Notes: generated by a model from the letters alone, not told the origin. DNA of 64,000 nucleotides from Bolinopsis microptera (GCF_026151205.1 NC_087076.1:10950902-11014901), one strand, 5' to 3'. Shown: positions 24,667 through 36,315, counted from the stretch's first letter. Numbers and translations are program-made.

Positions 24667-26214
24667 CTTGGAAAACATTGTTAATGTGGTAACATACTAC
24701 TATGTTTTATCTGACACGTTACAGCCATCACCTCATCAGCTTCCAGCGACCAATCAAAGCAATGAGCAAATGTCACGTGACTAAAAAATATGGGTCAACT
24801 CTCTACATAAAGCTCCAAACTTATATGAACTATATAAAATTAATTAATCGTGTTCGGACAAACCTTGTAAACCCTTTTCTGCTATTATCTGTATACATTG
24901 CTTTAACATAGAGACTGTAAATGTGTGGTTGTTAGATGCCTGGGTATAGACTTGATGACTGGTCGGAATTTAGACTTTGCTTTGCACACTTAATTTGTAC
25001 TTTTGAAAATAAGATGATCATTTAAATTTGCGAAGATACTGTGAAGATGCATCCTAAGATTAATAATTTATAATACATTCAGTTTAAGTTGGTACATAAG
25101 GAAAACTCTGGTGGCTATGAAAATTTTAATATTCAATGTAGTTAAATCGTATAAAATTAAAATGCTTACATGCCAAATTTCAAATGGTGAATAGAAATCA
25201 ATCAATGTGACACATGTATATAAATCATTTCCCAAATTATGGTAATTTTAATTATAGTATATATTTAAGTATTATAGCGCATTTTATGTAAACTACAGTA
25301 ATATATAAATCATAAACTCAAACAAATCAATATAAAAGTATCAAACATAAATCTTCATTTTATAACTCTCAAGTTCAAAGCCATCTCGCTATAGCAACTC
25401 ACTCAAGTGGACTTAATTTGGTTCAACCAGTACAAATTACATCAACATTTGGAAAAGTAAAAACGGAAAAACATCAAAATTAGAACATTATTATAATCTG
25501 TATTGCATTAAAATCCTGATTACAGTAAGACGCTGATTTAAGCTAGACAGAGTTAGTGGTTCGATTTTAGACTCATGGTGCAATTGAATTATTCAACACT
25601 GTAACCAGGGTTTATGAGCTCGTCAACAAAAATAAAACGGTATTTGACTAATCATTATTCTCATCACTCAGACTTTGAGGAATTGGGTATAAAAGTTTCA
25701 AGTTGAACTTTCGACTACATGACGTATATTGTATAAGGTATATTGTATAGGGGCTGCATCTCAGTACGGTATGGATGTACTTACAAAATTACTTCTTTAA
25801 AATTTGAGTTTTCAAAACATTCATAAAATGTCAAAAAAAGTTTCATTAAACGTATGCAACCACAGTGGAATCTCGTTATAAAATAAAAACGTAGAAAACC
25901 CAATCAAAATCAGTTAGTTAAATTTCTATAACACAAGCTTTATAGACACATTTTGCAAAACCCATAAAAAACTTAACTGAGAGATGGAATCAGGTTTTAA
26001 GTCTGATTTGTTCAACTTTTTCTCATAAAAACGAAGTTTTTTTTGTTTCCATGACTCAGCTACAATTTAACATGGCAATTTTTCTATGGGAAGTAGAAAG
26101 GCAAACAACTTAATAGTAATATGGAACTCTAGCTCTGGTCATTAAGTACATCACTCTTTCAATCTTCGATTCTTCAAACATAAAAGCTTTACCAACAGAC
26201 AGTTTGTCAATCTT
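24667..26214. other. Region between GTF3C1 and the receptor gene
   Basis: Very A/T-rich. The left part should contain the missing 5' exon and promoter of GTF3C1, and the right part the 3' UTR of the receptor-like gene. No further gene is seen. Confidence 0.4.
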
Positions 26215-27735
26215 TCATTCTGACCAAGTCATCAAGATGCACAATCCAATGTAAATCAAAACGATAAAAGGGAACAAGAGCCGTTTTGTTTCCAGAGGAA
26301 ATTGAAACAATTTTGCTCTCATACGCAAGCTTTTCAAGTAGTAGTGAAAGGAATCCAGTTCATGGAAGCAAGCTGACTTGAACCCAAACACCCTGGTTTC
26401 CATTGCTTGATTGATGAGCCGATGAAATGACATACTCACTTTGCAACCTTCAACTACCAATAGAAACACAAGCAACCCCAGAATGAAATGTTTAACAATC
26501 ATGCTGACCAGTGATACTCTGCCAAAGTTCATAACCTCATTAACAATCTGACACTCCTCAGCTGAGTACACGTCAAGATTGCACTGCGATCCATAATCCC
26601 AGAGGTTTGAAAGTGATCCAGCTTTTCTTGACTTAGCAATGATAACTCTCATATCAATGAAAAAGCCATAAAAGAGGTAAAACAGCATAAGAGAGACTGC
26701 TGGTGATGATTCGTGATTCATTTTGTGTACAAAGGAGCTTGTGTCATGAGACTCTTGCATGAGAACTTTGAGAGTTGTCCTCTTTTCTCGAAGGGTTTCA
26801 CGTAGTTCATTAATCAGGAATCCAATGAGCCGAGATTGCATTATGTAGTTTACCAGGATAGGGAAATATGTGACATGCATTAGAAACATGGGAATGGCAT
26901 AACCAATCCCTGTAAAATATTTTTGAGTTGAAGAAAGTGGGTATGATTCCATACATCTTGATAGCACCAACGTTTTTCCAAAATAGGAATTGATAAGAGT
27001 CATTATCAGCAGGCCAATAAGGGAAATCAATCCATACAAGGAGTAAACTTTCAGCCTTCTGTTTAACTGCTTTTTGTGGGCATCAGTGTTGGTACCAGAA
27101 AATGATGTCACAAAACACTTCTGGACAAGAGCCTCAACTTGCTCACTACGCTTGATTCTAAATATCCAGAAGGTAAAAGCAAATGCAATGAAATGGATAG
27201 CACTTGGAAGTACACTGTCCAAGGTTGATTCACATAAACTATCCATGTATATGTAAGACAGACTTGCATTTGCACAAATATTTTTCATTTTGTCATGTTC
27301 AGCTGTTTCATATGAAGGATGCTCATCATTCTGGCAAATCTCATAATTTATCACATAACCACTGATGAGGCAACAGAAGAGAAGAATCGGCCAAAGAACA
27401 CTCATCAATTTGTGAATGCAGTATTCTCCTCTCAACTCGCGCATTCCAAGAAATTTGAGGATTGCGCTGTATGGTCGTAGTATCTTTGATTCAATAGACA
27501 TCAAAGTTCTCTGGGTAGTTCCAACACTGTCCTCAAGCCCGTAATTATGATGATACTCTGAATCAGGTGAGTTTTTGTTGTACTCATAGTCATCAAAAGA
27601 GTTATTTATCGCTCCATAGCCTGTCAAAGAAAAGTCACTAAATCCATTTCTAGTCAAACGGCTAGTAGTGTCTGGAGTTCCAGTCCTGTCGACACAATAG
27701 TTACAGGACATAGGATCATCACTGCTGCTATTCAT
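26215..27735 (-). CDS. Gustatory-receptor-like seven-transmembrane protein (Grl family)
   Basis: A single coding exon encodes 506 aa from the ATG at 27735. That ATG lies three bases inside an exon opened by a good acceptor (tttattgcag|ACA-ATG), so the longer frame to 27786 is read-through of a 5'-UTR intron. Seven hydrophobic segments are visible near residues 110-130, 178-195, 230-250, 278-298, 345-362, 408-433 and 486-505, after a roughly 95-aa hydrophilic N-terminus. Loop patterns after TM2 (FRIKRSEQVEALV) and TM4 (INELRETLREKR), and the C-terminal F-x-L-x-x-x-x-LLF before TM7, are typical of the 7tm_7/insect gustatory receptor superfamily and its Grl relatives in cnidarians, placozoans and echinoderms. 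Insect members are ligand-gated cation channels with a cytoplasmic N-terminus; the role here is unknown. The insect TYhhhhhQF motif is not conserved. Confidence 0.75.
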   Translation of the reverse strand: MNSSSDDPMSCNYCVDRTGTPDTTSRLTRNGFSDFSLTGYGAINNSFDDYEYNKNSPDSEYHHNYGLEDSVGTTQRTLMSIESKILRPYSAILKFLGMRELRGEYCIHKLMSVLWPILLFCCLISGYVINYEICQNDEHPSYETAEHDKMKNICANASLSYIYMDSLCESTLDSVLPSAIHFIAFAFTFWIFRIKRSEQVEALVQKCFVTSFSGTNTDAHKKQLNRRLKVYSLYGLISLIGLLIMTLINSYFGKTLVLSRCMESYPLSSTQKYFTGIGYAIPMFLMHVTYFPILVNYIMQSRLIGFLINELRETLREKRTTLKVLMQESHDTSSFVHKMNHESSPAVSLMLFYLFYGFFIDMRVIIAKSRKAGSLSNLWDYGSQCNLDVYSAEECQIVNEVMNFGRVSLVSMIVKHFILGLLVFLLVVEGCKVSMSFHRLINQAMETRVFGFKSACFHELDSFHYYLKSLRMRAKLFQFPLETKRLLFPFIVLIYIGLCILMTWSE

Positions 27736-28774
27736 TGTCTGCAATAAATAAGTTGAAACATGAAGCAAAACTATGATCAGTGGCAAAACAACCGCACCCG
27801 CTATGGGGGGGGTAGCATTTTTCTGAATTTCAGGTATTTTTTAAAGCAAAAACGCCCAATTTGCCGTAATTTGTCCAATTTAACATTTGGTCGACATGAA
27901 AAAAGTATTCGTGTATTCATTGCTTCCAGGGGGGCGGCAAAAGCTGTAGGGGGGAGGGGCGTAACGAAGGGCCCGCTGACCAGGCAACATTACGCCACTG
28001 GGAGGGGAAAAAAGGGGGCCCAACCTTTTTTTGGAACCAATAAAATTGAGTATGTTTCACCACTGACTATCTGGTAGTTGGTACCATTGTTTTTGATCCT
28101 GATTTCTTGCTTATATGAGCAGCAACTCTTAACCGGTAGGTTACTTTTTTACTCTTTAGTAGACCTGAAAGCTATTTTGGAAGTGATAGAGGTGAGCAAA
28201 GTTGACGATAAAAAGCATTGGAACCCTAAGGTCAGCCCTTGTGGAATGGCTTGTGGCGTACGTGGCGTCAACTAAGTGTAACTTTGGAATTTACAAAAAA
28301 GACCCACCCAACCCCTTCGCGGTACTAACTGTTTTTCGGATAATAATTAAAACACCCAACCCCTTTTGCCGGCTTTTGTGGTACTAACTGTTGAGAAATC
28401 ACGGTATTAACTGTGTCTTGGTATATAAAATAAGATACCCACCCATGAATTGCTTTAAACAGCTCATTCAACGTTGGGAAATGGGCAAATTATACCCACT
28501 ATTTAGTAGGGGTTTTGTTTTCAATAGTTGAATTAGATGTAAAGTTACAAAAACAGGAAAAAAAGTTCAAAAAAATCCAAAAATAACTCAAAAAAAACCT
28601 CAAAACCCAAGAAACCCATTCCCAAAATTGAAATTTGAGGAAAAATGGGTTTTTTGGGGTTGGACACCCCCCGGAGTACCATGAACTAACTGTTTTTCTG
28701 GGAAATGTACCATGTACTAACTGTGTTTTGGAAGAAAATAATGACACCAATTATAATATCTGCTTCATTGGCCA
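27736..28774. other. Repeat-rich intergenic region
   Basis: Contains the probable non-coding first exon or promoter of the receptor-like gene near its left edge. G-rich sequence at 27800-28020 includes ggggcgtaacgaagg...cattacgccactggg. From 28300 to 28735 there are several scattered copies of gtactaactgt, which look like a degenerate repeat. No gene is supported. Confidence 0.45.
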
Positions 28775-29281
28775 TTGATGATCATGATCCATCCAAATCT
28801 CCTGCAGTCCACTAATGAGCATTTAAATGCAATCATCCAGTCAAGTGCTACCAGCCACATCATCAACTTGCCCACAGGTCACCAAAGCACAATGCCAAGC
28901 ACCCAAACATTTAGCACACAGCATCAACTAACCATCCATGAGCTAGCTGTCGAGCTCACAGTACATAACATTCACTCGGAGAAACCTATAGTAGTGTTTT
29001 GCAAAAATGACTATATTAACCAGTCAACTAAGGATAAGTTATTAAACCTACTTGAGGCAGACGAATGTATTTCTTCAAAGATTTTCCTTTTCGATGGAAA
29101 TGCTGCAAAAAATAATCTGCCATCTTTTGCATTCAGCATTGACACACGTTGCTGGTTGCGCGGCGGCCGTTGGCATTTTCTAAGAAAAGGTAAAAAGGTA
29201 TGTATACACATAAAGCATCGCACTTCTAACTTCGTTTTAATAAAATATACCAAACTTTCTCAAGCTCATATCAGCTCGTAG
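28775..29281 (+). CDS. Unrecognised 168-codon open frame upstream of a LINE relic
   Basis: An open frame with a Gln/Thr/His-rich N-terminal part and a more ordered part containing EKPIVVFCKNDYIN, LLNLLEADECISSKIFLF and GGRWHFLRKGKK. It ends in TAG in the same frame as the LINE RT relic at 29282-29881, so it could be the upstream part of the same decayed element. A donor-like AAAAAG|GTATGT at 29199 allows an exon instead. I do not recognise the domain and cannot decide between these. Confidence 0.3.
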   Translation: MMIMIHPNLLQSTNEHLNAIIQSSATSHIINLPTGHQSTMPSTQTFSTQHQLTIHELAVELTVHNIHSEKPIVVFCKNDYINQSTKDKLLNLLEADECISSKIFLFDGNAAKNNLPSFAFSIDTRCWLRGGRWHFLRKGKKVCIHIKHRTSNFVLIKYTKLSQAHISS

Positions 29282-29881
29282 CGGCCCAATAATATTAAAT
29301 TCCATTTCTCGATACAATGTTATAATAGTAGCAAAAGCCAAAAAACATTTTTTGATGCGCGGCTCAGAAGTGTATCGCGTTACAACTTATTTTTGTACTA
29401 TGGTGCCTCCTTGACAAAACTAGAATTCTATAACTTAATTAAACATGATTTCGAACCAAAGGCATTTCTACGAATTATAATTATCAAAATACCTGATGTT
29501 CGAAAAAGTCTGACAAGGTTTCGTATCAGCTGCCACAACCTCTACATCGAAAGGGGCAGATACGAAATCCCCCTTGTACCAAGAAAAGAAAGTTGGTGCA
29601 CCTACTGCTTTTTCAGCAATTAAGGGCTCAAGCCTATTGAGGACGAAAGTCACATATTGATTGACTGTTTGCTCTACTCCTCAGTTAGGGAAAAATTCAA
29701 TTTCCATCCCCAAAACATTACTGACCTAGTCGGTTTGCTCTCCAACAAAACTCTAGATCCTACCACACTCACTGCCACAGCAAGAGCAATCCATTCAATT
29801 CTCTCTGTGAACGAACAATATACAGCCTATTATAAAAGCCCAGATTTTTACTCAAATACTGGCAAGTGCATAATGCTATAG
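29282..29881 (+). pseudogene. LINE ORF2 C-terminal relic with in-frame stop
   Basis: Translation in one frame gives RKSLTRFRISCHNLYIERGR, then a C-x2-C...H-x4-C zinc-knuckle-like pattern (CTYC...IEDESHILIDC), which is a common C-terminus of APE-type LINE ORF2 proteins. A TAA at about 29621 interrupts the frame inside this knuckle, and another stop at about 29279 separates it from the upstream frame. The element is therefore dead. Its 3' end is partly duplicated downstream. Confidence 0.75.
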
Positions 29882-30125
29882 GACCTTAAAATAAAATTGA
29901 ACCATACAAACTCGATTTATCTATTTTTCTAAAACTAGCATTATATAACATTTCTAAATTATCCCTACACACTTGTAAATAATTAGAATTGTGTAACTAA
30001 AATTATTTCAGAATTACAACTATTGTGTACTCAATAAATTCTCTCTGTGAACGAAAATTTTACAGCCTACTATAAGAGCCCAGATTTCCACTCAAATACT
30101 GGCCAATGCATAATGCTATAGGACC
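29801..30125 (+). repeat. Tandem duplication of the LINE relic 3' end
   Basis: The segment starting ctctctgtgaacgaa and ending gcataatgctataggacct occurs at about 29801-29886 and again at about 30040-30125 with a few mismatches. Confidence 0.85.
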
Positions 30126-30244
30126 TCAAAAATAGTATTATAAAACATTTTTATTTTATCCCTACACATTTGTAAATAACTAGAATTGTGTAACCTTAAA
30201 TTATTTCAGAATTATAACTATTGTGAATTCAATAAAATAATTAT

Positions 30245-30345
30245 CACTTTTGTATCCTTGTATCCTTGTATCCTTGTATCCTTGTATCCTAAAGTAATTA
30301 TCACTTTTGTATCCTTGTATCCTTGTATCCTTGTATCCTACTATA
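30245..30345 (+). repeat. 8-bp microsatellite (TTGTATCC)n in two blocks
   Basis: About five copies of TTGTATCC, a spacer (taaagtaattatcac), then about four more copies. It lies just past the LINE relic 3' end, where many non-LTR elements carry a terminal microsatellite. Confidence 0.9.
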
Positions 30346-31076
30346 AACAATTATCCTGTGTTTTCAAGAATGAACTAATTAAAAATTGTGTTTTTAAATT
30401 CGTATCTTCTTTAAATACGAAATTGATAATAATGCGAAACAAAATGTCATTTGCGCCGCGCATATTTTAAATAATTGTTACCTTACTATATACTATGAGA
30501 ATCGAGCGCTAAAGAAATTTGTGTCATATTTTGACAAAAAGTATCGGTTTTTTCTCTTCATCTGAGAATACCTTATACCTATTCTATTCGTTTAAGAATT
30601 GATTCGTTGTTTAATTTGATTTTGAACGATCTTTTCTTATCTTCTTATCATGTTTTTTCACCTGGGCCGGGGTCCTCTCCTACTGCATTTACTGATTGAT
30701 ACCAAATTAAGACCGGATCTGCTCATTCCGAATCCGTTCAACCTCTAATATCTTTGAATGTTTTGATAGGATCACCACTTATTGGCCGCTTTGTCAGCAT
30801 TGTCAAATTGAGGATTCATAAACGACAGCTGTAGGGAAGAGTTCTCACCTTATCAATCAGACGGAGAAATCGCCTCTGGATACTCTCATGCTCCTAGATT
30901 ATCCCCAACTTTCATGAGCCGCAACTGGATTCCACAATTGAACAGAATACTTTAGATGTGGTCTTATCAATACTTTGTTGATATGAAGATTATCGTGGCA
31001 GATTTCTCCCTCACAATCAGATTTCCACAATCCAACATCTTATCTTGATTGCTTTAGATATTGAAGCGTTAATCTG
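30346..31076. other. Non-coding stretch
   Basis: No gene is supported. It lies between the 3' ends of two oppositely oriented LINE elements. Confidence 0.4.
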
Positions 31077-31167
31077 TCAATTGATTGATTGATTGAAATA
31101 AATTTTCGTGCACATACAGAATGAATGGTTAATAATTTAATATATATGTAGACCAAGCTCTGTGCAC

Positions 31168-32295
31168 ATGCAGGGTGAGAATCCCTGCCACGTTTTTTGG
31201 TCAGTTTCGCCGGGGCTCATGTCTTTCCTCGAGGGAGCATTAGTGTCTACAGAAAAACTAAAAATCCTAGCGAAGTCCAATCCGAACCACATCTTCCATC
31301 AGAGGTGGTGCTGGGTCAGCTGGTTACTGAACGGATTGGCCTGGAGAAAGGCATAGTCCTGGTATTCTCAAGTTAACCATAGCTCAGGGGGTCAGGCGCT
31401 GTTCCCTCACGGCTGGTTCTTGGAGCCAACACCCTCAGCCCCACAGAAGTGGGAGCACTGTCGGTGGTGACTCACCCAGATAACGGACAGTGTCTCTCCT
31501 TCTTTCTTCTTGGACTTGCATTGTTGCTGACCTGAGTCAGCTGGCAACAGTGTACCATACTTTCATATTCATGTTCTCTTCCCCACTTCTCCTACACCTC
31601 ACTTTATTACTCACTCATTCACTCACATGCCGCCTTAGGGCCGCTACCAGTTAGAGGGGATCTAACAATCAGACAAACTGCCAGCCTTAGGGCCGCTACC
31701 AGTTAGAGGGGATCTAACAATCAGACAAACTGCCAGCTATTGGAGATATAGCACTTAGATTATTTCCAGCAAACGTAAATTAGCAATAATTACGTGAACA
31801 AAGAAATTGCCAAATTGCGACAAAAAAAAGGGTCTACTCAAAATACAAATTTCGTATGTAAATTCGTGAGTCAGCACTTTAGTATAGTATAGCGCGGAAA
31901 TTGAGCCGCGCATGGCAAAGACAAAGAAATAACACAAAAACAACAAAGGAAATGGGAGAATTACATCATAGGCTCAGGCATGCCTGGTAGGTTCCTGTCA
32001 GCCCACTAGAATGACAGGGGGCAGCCTGTTCTATCGAGTACCCGGGAGAACATCCAGGCATGGGTGGTGTTCTCCCGTGAACGAGCATTATGACAGTTTC
32101 CCTTACGGGAAACGTCGCTCACCAGGCTTTATCCTCTGGAGGGGCGGGATCACTAGCCCATGCCAAGTGACCCAAACCTACTGACACCTACAACCAGAGG
32201 AACCCCAATAGACGTTAGTCACTAACTGACGGACGTAGCCTCCCAATAGGGAGGTAAAGTGGGTGCCCCAACATAAAAAAAAAAAAAAAAAAAAA
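31168..32295 (+). mobile_element. Poly(A)-tailed non-LTR element with 13-bp target-site duplication
   Basis: The segment ends in 23 adenines (32275-32297). It is flanked by AAGCTCTGTGCAC at 31155-31167 and 32296-32308, a target-primed reverse transcription signature. Inside is a 52-bp tandem duplication (31633-31736). The last 300 bp are G/C-rich and no RT is encoded, so this is a truncated or non-autonomous element (SINE-like or a LINE UTR). It landed in the 3' UTR of the minus-strand LINE. Confidence 0.8.
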
Positions 32296-33136
32296 AAGCT
32301 CTGTGCACGGGATGCTTCCTGGAAGAATCCAGTTCTTTTAGCGGGGCACCCTACCTAAAGCCAAATTGAGATATAATAATCATATTCCTAGAGAAATAAT
32401 CAGAAATCGAATACCAATCAAATAATATGATATATATGAGTAGTAACCATATTTACTATGCAAAATGCCCCAACCACATAGTGTAAATTTATATAGAATT
32501 CAAATTCCATATCATCATTAAACCTCAATACCTAGTCAATATAATAGCCCAAGCAAAATTAAATAACTTCTTATATACCTTACTGTCATACTACAAATTA
32601 ATTAAACATTTGAGATCTGTTGACCAGAGAATAAATTTCTAAGCCTAATGCAAGTGAAATAATTTAGATGCAATAATGAATGCCTAATGTGAGTATCATT
32701 TGTCAATGTCCTTGTAAAAAAGTCTGTACAAGAGATATGAGTAACTAATATAGAAGAAAAAACAGGAAGTTGTCGTCTGTTGTAAAATAAATAAAATATC
32801 TAGAATATAAATTAGAATATAAAATAACATTCAGTCAATGTGTCGTCAATAAACTGTACAATTATCAAATGTTAAAACTGGGTGATACAGTCACCAAAAA
32901 AAAATACTAAGTATGATAAGTTAATAAATTAAAAGTGGTCTATAAAACTACCACTAAGTATAATAGGTCAATAAATTAAAAGTGGTTTATAAAACTACCA
33001 CTGTGGGAACCCCTTCTCCAGTTAAAACATGTCAGTCATGTGCAAAATCAATCAGAATGGTAAGGTGGTAAAAAAGGGAATATCTTTTCGATACATCAAT
33101 TATATATGCCTCAGATTTAAAAGAATTAGAAGTTAC

Positions 33137-36112
33137 TTAGTTATCGGTGACTATGATTGCAGTGTAAAATTTGTCATATGAATTGTCGACGGTATAATTA
33201 GGGTCTGTTGTTATAGATGATAGTAGCTGTTTCTTATACGAATCACTAAAGCTTTTAACATCGGGCAGATTTCGTAGATCTGTTGGAACATTATTCCAAC
33301 ATTTTGCCCCCAAGTATTGAAAGTTTTTATGTGATGTTGATCTATTGACATAAAGGTTGCAGCTTTCGCCGCTCCTACTACCTCCTGATATGTAACTAAA
33401 TTTGTTCATAAAGTTTGTAGGACAATTGTCATGGATGATTCTAAACATATAATTTGACAGATGGAGTTGTCGTCTAAGATGGAGTGGTAACCATTTCATG
33501 TCTCTATAAACATTAAGGCTGCTCTCTGTTTTTGGAACGTTGAGAGCTATTTTGGCTACCTTTTTGTACAGAGTGTCAAGTTCAGCAAGTTTTGTCTTGC
33601 CAGCTCTACAATAGATCGTGTCTAAATAATCGAATTGTGGCAACATGAGTGCATTGGCAAACATTTTCCTATATTTAATGGGTAGCAGTGCTTTACTTCT
33701 ATACATGGCACCAATTCTCTTCATGACCTTCCTAATAATATAATCTACATGGCTTTTGAAGTTTAATTTACTATCTAGAATGAGGCCAAGATATTTTGTC
33801 TCTTTGCACTCCTTGATTGTGAAAGTTACCTCATTACAATCAATGGTTATTTCATCATGTTGGTCAACAGAATCAAACAATAGGAATTCAGTCTTCTTTT
33901 CATTGAGTGATAATTTATTAACACTGAGCCATTTAAAGATTGTCATAAGTTCTATTTTCATGTTTATAAATGTGCTTCTGCAGGTTTGATCAAAGAATAG
34001 TGCACCATCATCTGCAAATAGAAAGGGCTTAGATAGGTTACAGGCATAAATGATGTCATTTATGAAGATACTAAATAATATAGGCCCAATGATGCTTCCT
34101 TGTGGTACACCACTCAGAACTTCTAAAAATGAGCTTAGATTGCCATTGATCCTAGTGCATTGATATCTACAAGATAAGAAGTTCTTAAACCAGGTTAAAG
34201 CAATGCCACCAATTCCATAATATGCCAATTTTTGAAGCAATATTTCATGATTCACTGTGTCAAAGGCCTTCTTAAGATCAAGAAAGATGATTCCTGGTTT
34301 ATAAGACTTAGATTTACTCATATATATTTCGTCCATCAGATCGTACATCAGATAAGTTGTGGAGTGATTTTTCCGAAAGCCATATTGATGCCGGATGAAA
34401 AGTTTGTTCTCTTCCATGTAATCAGTGAGTTGCTTGCCGACAAAGTATTCTATAAGTTTTCCTACAAGTGGAAGGATGGATATTGGCCTGTAATTATTAG
34501 GATCATCTTTCATTCCTGCCTTATGGATGGGAGTTACTCTAGCTTTTTTACAAAGGGTTGGTACAACACCTGTATTAAGGCTCAGATTGACAATGTGGGT
34601 CAGTGGCTCAACTATGTGTGGTACAGCTTGCTTAAGTAAAAATAGAGGCACATTGTCATATGAGGCCTTGTCATTCTTGAGCGTTTCGACATACATTAGG
34701 ATATCAGTTTCATTTATTTCTTGGAATCTATCAAATGAGATATTAGAAGTTCTAGGAGGTAAAAAATCAGTAAAACTAACTCTTTCAATATTGGGGGCCT
34801 GATTTTGTAATCTTGATCCAACATTTGCAAAATGAAAGTTAAATAGCTCAGGATCATTCTCATTGATAGTTTGACAATTAGTTGTACCAGGGGTCATATT
34901 TGATGCCAGTTTGATAGTTTTCCATATCCCTTTAAGATCATTCTTGGCACTTTTAACTTGTAGATCATCGATTACATTAGCCTTTTTGCAGGTTTTAGCT
35001 AATTTATTTCTAATATTTCTCTGAATCTTGTAGCAATCCCAGGCCTCATTACACTTTATACATTTGCTACATGTACCACATTTATTGCAATTTCCATTGT
35101 CTCTCTTATCCTTCTTTTTACGGAATTTCTTTAGAAGAAAATGTGTATGATTAATGGCATATAAAAGTTCAGTAGAAGGTTTGTGTATGAACTTTTCATG
35201 CCTTTCTATGGTCTTGCAAGGGAAGAAGGTTGCATATGCCTGTTCAATATGATGACAAAGGCCAGCTGTGATAGCTTCAACATCTGTACTTTCCAATAGT
35301 GGACTGTAATCAGAACAGGTGTCTAGATAGTCTAAGAATTGTTTAACATTACGTTTACAATGATTTCTAATTTCAACCTTCTCAAATTTAGGAGCTATAG
35401 GTACTTTACAATCTATCTCACACATAATAGCTTGATGATCTCCAATACGTTCATCAAGAACAGAAGATTGGACAAAATCTGCATAACAGTTAGTGAATAT
35501 TACATCAATAGTAGTCTGGGTAACATTGTCTCCACGTTTAGCAACTCTAGTTATCCCTTGAATGGTTTGAACTAGATTGTAACATCTCAAGGTCATATCT
35601 AATTTTTTGTACTGGGTGGATGAGATATTATTCTGGTCAATGTTTATATCCCCAATCCAGATAACCTTTTTCCCATTCAATTTTTTCATGCAAAAATGAA
35701 TGTATTCAATAAAGTTATCAACACTGCAATAATTTCCAGAGCGATAGAAGCAGCAAACATTGATCTTGCTATTCTTAAGCTTCACCCATAATGCTTCAAT
35801 GTTATCAAGCTTACTATCCATAACTAATTCTGTGTAAGCTAGTTTTTTGTTTATCATTAAGCCACAACCACCCCTAGAACTGTTTGGCCTGTCGCATCGC
35901 ATAAGGTTGAAGGAGGAAGGAATATTTATGGTGTCTGTGTCAATAGTATCATTAAGATTCATCTCATTTAGGGAAAGTATGTCTAATTTATGATCTCTAA
36001 TAAGTTGGGAAAGTTCATTACTTTTAGCTAAATTGAGAAGCCCTCCTTGAATATTACAATGACCAATGCAGAGGTTGTGAAACCTATCAGCTGCATTATT
36101 AAAATTTGTCAT
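33137..36112 (-). CDS. LINE ORF2: APE endonuclease and reverse transcriptase
   Basis: 991 aa. Residues 1-235 form an apurinic-like endonuclease (N-terminal GHCNIQGG, catalytic LSLNEMNL, WIGDINID, and IGDHQAI with the catalytic D-H). Residues about 335-360 contain an unusual Cys-rich insert (C-x2-C-x2-C-x2-C-x2-C spacing, then a further Cys). The RT domain at about 500-760 has NNYRPISILP, FLDLKKAFDTVNH, SGVPQGSIIGP and the catalytic FADD near residue 699. The C-terminal domain carries FQYLGAKCWNNVPTDLRNL, typical of CR1/L2-like LINEs. No RNase H is visible. The enzyme nicks the target and copies its own RNA in place. It starts about 200 bp after ORF1 ends. Confidence 0.95.
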   Translation of the reverse strand: MTNFNNAADRFHNLCIGHCNIQGGLLNLAKSNELSQLIRDHKLDILSLNEMNLNDTIDTDTINIPSSFNLMRCDRPNSSRGGCGLMINKKLAYTELVMDSKLDNIEALWVKLKNSKINVCCFYRSGNYCSVDNFIEYIHFCMKKLNGKKVIWIGDINIDQNNISSTQYKKLDMTLRCYNLVQTIQGITRVAKRGDNVTQTTIDVIFTNCYADFVQSSVLDERIGDHQAIMCEIDCKVPIAPKFEKVEIRNHCKRNVKQFLDYLDTCSDYSPLLESTDVEAITAGLCHHIEQAYATFFPCKTIERHEKFIHKPSTELLYAINHTHFLLKKFRKKKDKRDNGNCNKCGTCSKCIKCNEAWDCYKIQRNIRNKLAKTCKKANVIDDLQVKSAKNDLKGIWKTIKLASNMTPGTTNCQTINENDPELFNFHFANVGSRLQNQAPNIERVSFTDFLPPRTSNISFDRFQEINETDILMYVETLKNDKASYDNVPLFLLKQAVPHIVEPLTHIVNLSLNTGVVPTLCKKARVTPIHKAGMKDDPNNYRPISILPLVGKLIEYFVGKQLTDYMEENKLFIRHQYGFRKNHSTTYLMYDLMDEIYMSKSKSYKPGIIFLDLKKAFDTVNHEILLQKLAYYGIGGIALTWFKNFLSCRYQCTRINGNLSSFLEVLSGVPQGSIIGPILFSIFINDIIYACNLSKPFLFADDGALFFDQTCRSTFINMKIELMTIFKWLSVNKLSLNEKKTEFLLFDSVDQHDEITIDCNEVTFTIKECKETKYLGLILDSKLNFKSHVDYIIRKVMKRIGAMYRSKALLPIKYRKMFANALMLPQFDYLDTIYCRAGKTKLAELDTLYKKVAKIALNVPKTESSLNVYRDMKWLPLHLRRQLHLSNYMFRIIHDNCPTNFMNKFSYISGGSRSGESCNLYVNRSTSHKNFQYLGAKCWNNVPTDLRNLPDVKSFSDSYKKQLLSSITTDPNYTVDNSYDKFYTAIIVTDN

Positions 36113-36315
36113 CTTGTGAATCTTATTAATTCACAATGGAATGAATAAAAGTTGTAAAGTTGTGTTTAAACTAAAAAACAGAATAAAAGCAGGTTGTATT
36201 TGTCTGGATGTCGTACTGTAAAAATAAAACTGATGGTAGGAGTGTTATGTCAGTATTCAGCAGTATTCTAATGGTGTGCATGATACTTCAAGTGCCTTGC
36301 TAATTTAACTATGCC

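Noticed and set aside
27736-27786. Longer start for the gustatory-receptor-like protein
   Set aside because: The extra codons lie upstream of an acceptor (tttattgcag) and would be intronic.
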